NCBI RefSeq assembly: GCF_023230885.1
Contig: NZ_JALNWM010000130.1
Coordinates: 1 to 9,366 of the forward strand
Direction: 5' to 3'
Source: Desulfocurvus sp.
GTDB lineage: Bacteria; Desulfobacterota; Desulfovibrionia; Desulfovibrionales; Desulfovibrionaceae
DNA length: 9,366 bases
Shown here: in pieces, positions 1-4,881 of the stretch
Layout: every line of letters begins with the position of its first letter
Position numbering within the stretch: the stretch's first letter is position 1
The notes under the pieces: generated by a model
Told to the model about the DNA's origin: nothing
Database searches by the model: none
Seen by the model: the letters and a program-made list of their open reading frames with translations, nothing else
Program-made: the position numbers and the translations under genes

Positions 1-7
1 GGCCGGG

Positions 8-1690
8 CTACTCGGGCAGGCCGTCGGGGTCGTAGGTCACATCGCTCCAGCCCGGGAAGGCCCGGGCCACGATGGCCGCCACCAGGGGCCGCAGGCTGGC
101 CCGTTCGCGGGCGGTGATGGGGATGGCCCGGGGGTGGGCGTTTTGCAGCGCCAGGGCCTGTTCGGGCTCCAGGGTCTCCCATTTGTTCAGGGCCAGCAGG
201 CGCGGCAGCTCATGCAGGTCCATCTCGCGCAGGATGTCCTCCACGGCGCGCAGGTGCTCCTCCAGCTCGGGGTGGCCTGCGTCGGCGACGTGCACCAGCA
301 GGTCGGCGGATTCCAGCTCCTCCAGGGTGGCGCGGAAGGCTTCGCGCAGCTCGGCGGGCAGGTGGCGGATGAAGCCCACGGTGTCGGTGAGGATCAGCTC
401 GTGCTCCTGGGGGAAGCGCAGCCGCCGGGAGGTGGGGTCCAGGGTGGCGAAGAGCTTGTCCCTGGCCAGCACGTCGGAGCGGGTCAGGGTGTTCAGCAGG
501 GTGGATTTGCCCGCGTTGGTGTAGCCCACCAGGGCCACCACGGGCAGCCCGGCCTGGGCGCGGCGGGCGCGGGTGGCGCCCCGGCGGCGGCGCAGGTCCT
601 CCAGTTCCTTCTTGATGCGCGTGATGCGCTCGCGCACCCGGCGGCGGTCGATCTCCAGCTTGGTTTCGCCTGGGCCGCGCCCGCCGATGCCGCCCATGAG
701 CCGCGACAGGGCCCTGTTCTTCCCCGCCAGCCGGGGCAGGGTGTATTGGAGCTGGGCCATTTCGACCTGGAGGCGGCCCGAGCGCGTGGCGGCGTGCTGG
801 GCGAAGATGTCCAGGATGAGCTGGGTGCGGTCCAGGACCTTGCGTTCGGTGATTTCGGCCAGGTTGCGCATCTGGGCCGGGGTCAGCTCCTGGTCGAAGA
901 CCACGATGCCGGCGTCGGCCTGCAGGGCCTGGACCTCCAGGTCCGCGAGCTTGCCCTTGCCCATGATGGTCCTGGGGTTGGCCTCGCGCACGCGCTGGAC
1001 CATGGTTCCGGCCGTGGCGAGCCCGGCGGTGGCGGCCAGGGCCGCCAGCTCCTGGAGGTGGGCCTCCTGCACGGGGCGGGGCTCGGTGGACACGGAAACC
1101 AGGATGGCCCGGGCGTCGTCGCCGCTGGCCGTGCCGTCGGCGGACAGGGCGCCGCCCGAGCGGGCCAGCTCGTCCTCGATGGCCGCCGCCTGGGCTTCGA
1201 GGTCCACCTCCAGGCGGTGCAGGGGCAGCGGGCCGAGGACCGTGTAGGGCTCGGCCCCGGGGCCGGGCGGGTTGAGGTGGGCCCAGGTCACGTCGCCGGG
1301 CTGGCCGTGGGGCCCCACGGCCAGGACAAGCACCCCGTCCAGGCGCAGGAAGACCATGTCCATCAGGTCTTCCTGGGACAGGGGCTCCCCGGCCAGGTGG
1401 GTATGCATCAGGCGCAGTCCGCGCAGGCGCCCGGCAAAGCGCCGGGCCCGGGGCAGCTCGGGGATGTACAGGCCCTGGGCGTCGCCCACCAGGACCATCT
1501 CGGGCCGGCCCTGGCGGTCGACCAGCAGGCCGACCTGGCGGCCGATGGCCGCGCTGAGCATGGCCAGCTCGCGGGCCTGCTCCGGCCCCAGGCCGCCCAC
1601 GGCGGGGTAGCGGCGGGTGGCCAGGCGGGAGAGGCTCTTGAGCTGGCTGGGCTTCAGGCCCTGGGTGTTACCCTGGATTTTCTGGGATAT
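8..1690 (-). CDS. hflX: Ribosome-associated GTPase HflX, long form
   Basis: HflX is a GTPase that binds and splits stalled or idle 70S ribosomes. Read from an ATA codon at 1690-1688 the protein has 560 residues; the first ordinary start (GTG at 1600-1598) would give 530 but has no Shine-Dalgarno sequence. In 560-residue numbering, an extra N-terminal domain fills roughly residues 1-185. The HflX domain follows, with its glycine-rich GGIGGRGPGE loop at 333-342. The G domain has P-loop GYTNAGKS at 389-396, ATLDPT around 415-420, DTVGF at 436-440 and NKWE at 502-505 in place of NKxD. E. coli HflX is about 426 residues, so the excess is mainly N-terminal. That N-terminal domain carries a JAMM-like HTH-x6-SxxD pattern. 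The gene lies about 40 bases after the IMP cyclohydrolase gene and is probably co-transcribed with it. The family call is firm; the exact start is not. Confidence 0.95.
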   Translation of the reverse strand: MSQKIQGNTQGLKPSQLKSLSRLATRRYPAVGGLGPEQARELAMLSAAIGRQVGLLVDRQGRPEMVLVGDAQGLYIPELPRARRFAGRLRGLRLMHTHLAGEPLSQEDLMDMVFLRLDGVLVLAVGPHGQPGDVTWAHLNPPGPGAEPYTVLGPLPLHRLEVDLEAQAAAIEDELARSGGALSADGTASGDDARAILVSVSTEPRPVQEAHLQELAALAATAGLATAGTMVQRVREANPRTIMGKGKLADLEVQALQADAGIVVFDQELTPAQMRNLAEITERKVLDRTQLILDIFAQHAATRSGRLQVEMAQLQYTLPRLAGKNRALSRLMGGIGGRGPGETKLEIDRRRVRERITRIKKELEDLRRRRGATRARRAQAGLPVVALVGYTNAGKSTLLNTLTRSDVLARDKLFATLDPTSRRLRFPQEHELILTDTVGFIRHLPAELREAFRATLEELESADLLVHVADAGHPELEEHLRAVEDILREMDLHELPRLLALNKWETLEPEQALALQNAHPRAIPITARERASLRPLVAAIVARAFPGWSDVTYDPDGLPE

Positions 1691-1702
1691 GGCGGTGTCT
1701 CC
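1688..1702 (-). promoter_or_regulatory. Shine-Dalgarno and probable non-canonical ATA start of hflX
   Basis: On the minus strand a GGAG (1702-1699) lies 8 bases before ATA (1690-1688), the ideal spacing. The frame from this ATA into hflX is open and reads ISQKIQGNTQGLKPSQLKSL, which resembles the usual HflX N-terminus in related bacteria (from memory). No ATG, GTG or TTG occurs in this frame between the preceding in-frame stop (1735-1733) and 1600. The ATC at 1678-1676 is the other candidate but lies too far from the GGAG. A sequencing error turning ATG into ATA is also possible. Confidence 0.55.
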
Positions 1703-1732
1703 ATGCCCGGCTGTTCCGGGCGGGGCGCGGGG

Positions 1733-2332
1733 CTACGCGTCGCGGCTGCCCAGGTACCCGGCGATCATGGCGTCGTATTCGCTGGTCTTGGCGAAGGTTT
1801 CGCAGGCCAGGTCGCGGCGCAGGGGCAGGGGCGCGGCCATGCCGTTGGCCCGCAGGGCGTCCATGACGCGCGGGTAGTGGTCCGCCCCGGGAACCACCAG
1901 CACGCTGTGGAAGTTCTTGGCCGAGGCGCGCAGCATGCACGGGCCGCCGATGTCGATCTGCTCCACGGCGTCCTTGAGGCCCAGGCCCCGGGAGGCCGCG
2001 TGGGCGAAATCGTAGAGGTTCACGCAGACCAGGTCGAAGGGCGCCAGGCCCAGCCCGTCCAGGGTCTGCATGTGTCCGGGGTCGTCCTTGTCGGCCAGGA
2101 TGCCGGCGTGGATGTGCGGGTGCAGGGTTTTGACGCGCCCGCCCAGGATCTCGGGGAAGCCCGTGACCTCGGACACAGAGGCCACGTTCAGGCCCGCGTC
2201 CAGCAGCTTGCGGCGGGTGCCGCCGGTGGAGAACAGGGCCACGCCCCCCTTGGCGAGGAAGGACGCGAAGTCCACGAGTCCGGTCTTGTCGGTCACGCTC
2301 AGGATGGCGCGCCGGATGGGCAGCAGATCCAT
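1733..2332 (-). CDS. purH: Standalone IMP cyclohydrolase (PurH N-terminal domain)
   Basis: This cytoplasmic enzyme closes FAICAR to IMP, the last step of de novo purine synthesis. The 199-residue product matches only the MGS-like cyclohydrolase half of bifunctional PurH (about 520 residues). Visible family motifs are SVTDKTG at 12-18, STGGT at 35-39, GGRVKTLHP at 64-72, EQIDIGGP at 124-131 and RASAKN at 135-140. The protein ends at KTSEYDAMIAGYL, where the cyclohydrolase domain normally meets the AICAR formyltransferase domain, so it looks like a complete single-domain protein and not a truncation. The ATG at 2332-2330 is preferred because GAGAGG (2345-2340) lies 7 bases before it; a GTG two codons upstream would leave only one base. 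A separate AICAR formyltransferase should be encoded elsewhere. hflX follows after about 40 bases. Confidence 0.93.
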   Translation of the reverse strand: MDLLPIRRAILSVTDKTGLVDFASFLAKGGVALFSTGGTRRKLLDAGLNVASVSEVTGFPEILGGRVKTLHPHIHAGILADKDDPGHMQTLDGLGLAPFDLVCVNLYDFAHAASRGLGLKDAVEQIDIGGPCMLRASAKNFHSVLVVPGADHYPRVMDALRANGMAAPLPLRRDLACETFAKTSEYDAMIAGYLGSRDA

Positions 2333-2551
2333 GCACACACCTCTCTTTTCCGCGCAGATGTGCCAAAAAAGCGGTGCGCTGGCAAGGTGCGGGCGGCCTG
2401 TTCCCGCGCGTGGCGGGGGAGACCTGGCACCCCAGCCCCGGCAGCTCTCGTCGGGGCTGGGGAACCAGGCTGGGGAGGGGAGATTATCGTATCACCGTGG
2501 CGCGCCTGGCCCGCCGGGGAGGGAGCCCCGGCCCGGTCCGGGCGCGTCGCG
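2333..2551. other. Intergenic region between the TPR gene and the IMP cyclohydrolase gene
   Basis: This gap of about 219 bases separates two same-direction genes on the minus strand. It holds a strong GC-rich hairpin (2423-2469) and the cyclohydrolase Shine-Dalgarno (2345-2340). A short AT-richer patch, GATACGATAATC on the minus strand around 2493-2482, contains a GATAAT that could be a -10 element, but I see no convincing -35. A run of six T on the minus strand (2370-2365) is not directly preceded by a stem, so it is not a clear terminator. I see no recognisable riboswitch signature. Confidence 0.5.
2423..2469. terminator. Strong GC-rich hairpin, possible terminator or leader structure
   Basis: CCCCAGCCCCG (2430-2440) and CGGGGCTGGGG (2452-2462) form a perfect 11-bp stem with an 11-base loop. 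After a 2x2 internal mismatch, CCTGG (2423-2427) pairs with CCAGG (2465-2469). The hairpin lies 83 bases after the TPR stop and about 90 bases before the cyclohydrolase start. Neither strand has a T-run after it, so it is not a classic intrinsic terminator. It could act with Rho, protect an RNA end, or form the leader of the purH-hflX transcript. Confidence 0.45.
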
Positions 2552-3115
2552 TCATGACCGGATCTGGTCCAGGAGCTCGTGGGCCGCGGTGTTTTCCGGG
2601 TCGTGCTCCAGGATGCGCTCCAGCTGCTCCCGGGCCTCGTCGGCCCTGTCCAGGCAGGCCAGGCAGCCCGCCAGGGAGTAGCGCACGTCGTGCTTGAGGG
2701 GGTCGATGCCGAGGTAGTTCTCCATGTGCGGCACCACTTCCTCCAGGCGGCCAAGGACGTGCCCGAGCTGGACCAGCATGTAGATGGCCACCATGTTCTC
2801 GGGGTTCAGTCCCAGGGCCTTGGAAAAATTCTCGAAGGCGGCGTCCTGGCGGCCGGTTTCCATCTCCACCAGGGCCATGCCCGCCAGGGCCTTGTCGCCC
2901 GGCTCGATGGACGCGGCCTTGGCGTAGAGCACATGGGCCCTGTCCAGGTCGCCCTTCTGCACGGCGATGGTCGCCAGGCCGAGGTACGGGTCGGGGTGGA
3001 CGCCGTTGGAGCTGGCGGCCTTGGTGTAGTACTGCTCGGCCTTTTCCAGGTCGCCCATGAAGAGATAGCACTCTCCAAGTTCCTTGTTGATCTCGTAGTC
3101 CAGATGGTTGCTCAT
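2552..3115 (-). CDS. TPR-repeat protein, function unknown
   Basis: The 187-residue product has no signal peptide or membrane segment and consists almost wholly of tetratricopeptide repeats. Five units with a regular 34-residue period can be placed at about 6-38, 40-73, 74-107, 108-141 and 142-175, each with the usual G/A-x-Y/F-A pattern and a terminal P before the next helix. TPRs bind other proteins, so a cytoplasmic adaptor or chaperone role is likely, but no enzymatic domain is visible and I cannot name the gene. ATG 3115-3113 was chosen because GGAGGGG lies just upstream and the repeats begin right after it; the open frame continues upstream without a better start. A strong sigma-54 promoter (3252-3236) faces the gene, back to back with the flagellar operon promoter. 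This suggests a role in, or coupled to, flagellar assembly (inference). Confidence 0.9.
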   Translation of the reverse strand: MSNHLDYEINKELGECYLFMGDLEKAEQYYTKAASSNGVHPDPYLGLATIAVQKGDLDRAHVLYAKAASIEPGDKALAGMALVEMETGRQDAAFENFSKALGLNPENMVAIYMLVQLGHVLGRLEEVVPHMENYLGIDPLKHDVRYSLAGCLACLDRADEAREQLERILEHDPENTAAHELLDQIRS

Positions 3116-3235
3116 GGCTTCCCCTCCACAGTGGGAAATTCCGGTAAACCGTGCCGGCGGCAATGCCCATGCAATGGCCGGACCAACGATGCATTCCCAG
3201 CCCGCAGGCTCCCCGCCTCCGGGCAGGCATGCTGA

Positions 3236-3252
3236 AGCAAGCGGCGTGCCAA
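3236..3252 (-). promoter_or_regulatory. Sigma-54 (RpoN) promoter of the TPR gene
   Basis: The minus strand reads TTGGCACGCCGCTTGCT, a full match to the sigma-54 consensus YTGGCACG-N4-TTGCW, with GG at -25/-24 and GC at -13/-12 in correct spacing. Counting from the GC, transcription should start near 3225, giving a leader of about 110 bases before the TPR ATG at 3115. Sigma-54 promoters need an ATP-driven enhancer-binding activator, usually bound upstream, here within the shared divergent region. Confidence 0.85.
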
Positions 3253-3380
3253 TTCCCCTGTCTGTACCCGTGACACCCCTTTTTTGTCGTTTCCCGGAGG
3301 CTGTATAGGGAATCGCGCGCGGGGCGCCGGGGTGGGCGGAGGCCCTGGGCCGCCCGGACCCGGGAGCCGGAATGCCGACG

Positions 3381-3418
3381 GCCCCCGCCGGGCGCGCGCG
3401 GGCGGCCCCGGCGGGGGC
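3381..3418. repeat. Perfect 12-bp inverted repeat in the divergent region
   Basis: GCCCCCGCCGGG (3381-3392) and CCCGGCGGGGGC (3407-3418) are exact reverse complements separated by 14 bases. The structure lies about 100 bases upstream of the flgB sigma-54 promoter. No T-run follows on either strand. In DNA this rich in GC some inverted repeats arise by chance, so the function is open: activator site, insulator between divergent units, or no function. Confidence 0.5.
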
Positions 3419-3513
3419 GCCCCGGCCGCCCGAGCCCGGGCCGTGGCCGTCCGGCCTTGTCCGGCGGGCGTTCCCGGGGGGCACCCCCTGCACGGGCGGC
3501 AAAAAATGCCCGG

Positions 3514-3530
3514 TTGGCACAAGGGTTGCT
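3514..3530 (+). promoter_or_regulatory. Sigma-54 (RpoN) promoter of the flgB-fliI operon
   Basis: TTGGCACAAGGGTTGCT matches the -24/-12 sigma-54 consensus TTGGCAC-N5-TTGCW; only the common G after CAC is replaced by A. GG (3516-3517) and GC (3528-3529) have the required spacing. The predicted start is near 3541, leaving a leader of about 88 bases before flgB. RpoN control of rod, MS-ring and export genes is well established in many polar-flagellated proteobacteria, and no competing promoter is visible between here and flgB. Confidence 0.88.
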
Positions 3531-3581
3531 CAACCGCAGGTGCCGGTCGCCCGGCCCGGCCCCGCCCCGGGGGCGTCCGCA

Positions 3582-3597
3582 GGGTCCGCCAGGACCC
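3582..3597 (+). other. Hairpin in the predicted flgB mRNA leader
   Basis: GGGTCC (3582-3587), loop GCCA, then GGACCC (3592-3597) gives a perfect 6-bp stem within the leader made from the sigma-54 promoter. It ends about 20 bases before the flgB Shine-Dalgarno GGAGGA (3618-3623). It has no U-run, so it is not a terminator. It may protect the 5' end or shape ribosome access. Confidence 0.35.
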
Positions 3598-3628
3598 GGA
3601 ACGGGCCGGAAACACATGGAGGACAGGC

Positions 3629-4039
3629 ATGAAAAGCTTATTCGACAGCAACGTTCACCTGACGGGCAAGGTGCTGGACCTGCGGCTCCAGCGTCAAAAT
3701 GTCGTCATGAGCAACCTGGCCAACATCACCACGCCCAACTACAAGGCCCGGCGCCTGGAGTTCGAGGCAGACCTCCAGGCCGCCCTGAACCGCGACGCGC
3801 GCGGCAAGATCACCCGCACCGACGAAAAGCACATGCCCACCGTCTTCGCCGCCGACGGCTTTCGCGGCGACCTCGTGAAGGGCTTCAAGCACCGCATCAT
3901 CCACGGCGAGGACAACGTGGACCTGGACAAGGAGATGTCGGTGATGGCCAAGAACACCCTGATGTACAACGCGCTGGGCACCGTCTTGCAGAAGCAGTTC
4001 GACGGCCTGGCCACCGTGATCACGGAAGGAGCCAAGTAA
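3629..4039 (+). CDS. flgB: Flagellar proximal rod protein FlgB
   Basis: FlgB forms part of the proximal rod that joins the MS-ring/FliE to the rest of the flagellar axle in the periplasm. It is exported by the flagellar type III system, consistent with the lack of a cleavable signal peptide. The 136-residue length is normal. The rod-protein signature NLANITTPNY is at 29-38, and the C-terminal helix region from about residue 95 (DNVDLDKEMSVMAKNTLMYN and on) matches the family. The ATG at 3629 is set by GGAGGA (3618-3623), 5 bases upstream. It is the first gene of the operon, and its stop codon is followed directly by the flgC ATG. Confidence 0.96.
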   Translation: MKSLFDSNVHLTGKVLDLRLQRQNVVMSNLANITTPNYKARRLEFEADLQAALNRDARGKITRTDEKHMPTVFAADGFRGDLVKGFKHRIIHGEDNVDLDKEMSVMAKNTLMYNALGTVLQKQFDGLATVITEGAK

Positions 4040-4477
4040 ATGGACTTCATGACCGCACTTGACATCGGCGCGTCGGGCCTGTCCGCCGAGCGGACGCACC
4101 TGAACATCATTTCCATGAACCTGGCCAACGCCAAGACCACCCGCACCCCCGAGGGCGGGGCCTACCGCCGCCGCACGGTGGTCAAGGCCACCGTGGACGT
4201 GGACTCGCCCTTCGCCAAGGCCATGCAGGACGCCCAGACCCGCGAGCTCAAGGGCGTGCGCGTGCTGGGCATCGCCCGCGACGAGCGGCCCGGCAAGCGC
4301 GTCTACGAGCCCGGGCACCCCGACGCCGACCAGCAGGGCTATGTGACCTACCCCGACATCAACGTGGTCGAGGAAATGACCAACATGCTGACGGCCACCC
4401 GGTCCTACGAGGCCAACGTCAGCTCCATGCAGTCGGTCAAGAGCATGTGGAACAAGGCCCTGGAAATCGGCCGCTAG
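4040..4477 (+). CDS. flgC: Flagellar proximal rod protein FlgC
   Basis: FlgC is the second proximal rod subunit, exported by the flagellar type III apparatus and assembled next to FlgB. The product has 145 residues (about 134 in E. coli). The N-terminal rod/hook motif is visible as SGLSAERTHLNIISMNLANA (12-31). The C-terminal family signature GYVTYPDINVVEEM (100-113) and TATRSYEANV (118-127) is intact. The central part has PGHPDADQQG (91-100), typical of FlgC. The start follows the flgB stop with no gap, and the Shine-Dalgarno (AGGAG) lies inside the end of flgB, so translation is probably coupled and the two rod subunits are made together. Confidence 0.96.
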   Translation: MDFMTALDIGASGLSAERTHLNIISMNLANAKTTRTPEGGAYRRRTVVKATVDVDSPFAKAMQDAQTRELKGVRVLGIARDERPGKRVYEPGHPDADQQGYVTYPDINVVEEMTNMLTATRSYEANVSSMQSVKSMWNKALEIGR

Positions 4478-4501
4478 CAAGCCTGACCAAGGAGAACCGC
4501 C

Positions 4502-4840
4502 ATGGCCATTCGCAACGTCGCCATGAACGCCTACCAGAACGCCCAGCTGACCGGCGGCCTGCGCCGCACCGGCTCCGGGCAGGCGACCTTCATCACCGAC
4601 GAGGCCCGCAAGAGCCAGAAGAGCACGTTCACCGACACCATGCGCGACTCCCTGTCCAAGGTGAACGAGCTGCAAAGCGAGAAGTCCGGGATGGTCGAGG
4701 AGTTCGCCTCCGGCGAGCGCCAGAACGTCCACGAACTGATGATCAGCCTGCAAAAGGCCGGACTGGCCATGCGCATGACCTCCGCCGTGCGCAACAAGGT
4801 CCTGGAGGCCTACAAGGAACTGTCGCGGATGCAGTTCTAG
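4502..4840 (+). CDS. fliE: Flagellar hook-basal body protein FliE
   Basis: FliE is the small adaptor between the FliF MS-ring and the FlgB end of the rod, and is thought to be among the first substrates of the export gate. The product has 112 residues, close to the family norm of about 104. The conserved part is C-terminal: GERQNVHELMISLQKAGLAM (71-90), then RNKVLEAYKELSRMQF to the end, with the usual amphipathic helices. The N-terminal half is less conserved. AAGGAG (4489-4494) precedes the ATG. It lies 24 bases after flgC and 41 before fliF, the standard flgB-flgC-fliE-fliF order. Confidence 0.95.
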   Translation: MAIRNVAMNAYQNAQLTGGLRRTGSGQATFITDEARKSQKSTFTDTMRDSLSKVNELQSEKSGMVEEFASGERQNVHELMISLQKAGLAMRMTSAVRNKVLEAYKELSRMQF

Positions 4841-4881
4841 GCTGACGCCGCCAACCCCCTGACACCCCGGAGAAAAGCAGC

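Larger units (their letters stand above)
3116..3628. other. Divergent intergenic regulatory region (TPR gene / flgB)
   Basis: This 513-base gap lies between two divergent transcription units. It contains two outward-facing sigma-54 promoters (minus 3252-3236, plus 3514-3530), about 260 bases apart. Between them is a very GC-rich block (about 3311-3490) with several inverted repeats, including a perfect 12-bp one (3381-3418) and GGGGG-GCA-CCCCC (3476-3488). CGGGC (3493-3497) and GCCCG (3508-3512) flank an A6-containing loop next to the plus-strand -24 element. A T6 run lies at 3280-3285. I find no convincing coding sequence here. The enhancer sites for the sigma-54 activator, if local, should lie here, but I cannot assign them. 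Confidence 0.75.

Noticed and set aside
2355..2371. Possible third sigma-54 promoter before the cyclohydrolase gene (TTGGCAC on the minus strand)
   Set aside because: The -24 half TTGGCAC is present, but at the required distance there is no TTGC; the GC that exists is offset by one base, which sigma-54 does not tolerate well.
2365..2400. T6 run on the minus strand as an intrinsic terminator
   Set aside because: No stem ends next to the T-run; the nearest GCGGG/CCCGC pairing ends about 18 bases earlier.
134..2557. An 807-codon open frame on the plus strand opposite hflX and the cyclohydrolase gene
   Set aside because: It runs through two recognised genes and both intergenic gaps on the other strand, is rich in Gly, Gln and Val with no domain signal, and has no ribosome binding site.
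3259..3275. TGTC-N9-GACA as an activator operator
   Set aside because: Only four bases per arm match, and the site sits directly behind the minus-strand -24 element, too close for a normal sigma-54 enhancer.
3116..3520. N-terminal extension of the TPR protein through the open frame upstream of 3115
   Set aside because: The upstream translation is Pro/Arg/Gly-rich and not TPR-like, the frame crosses the sigma-54 promoter and predicted start site, and GGAGGGG clearly sets ATG 3115.
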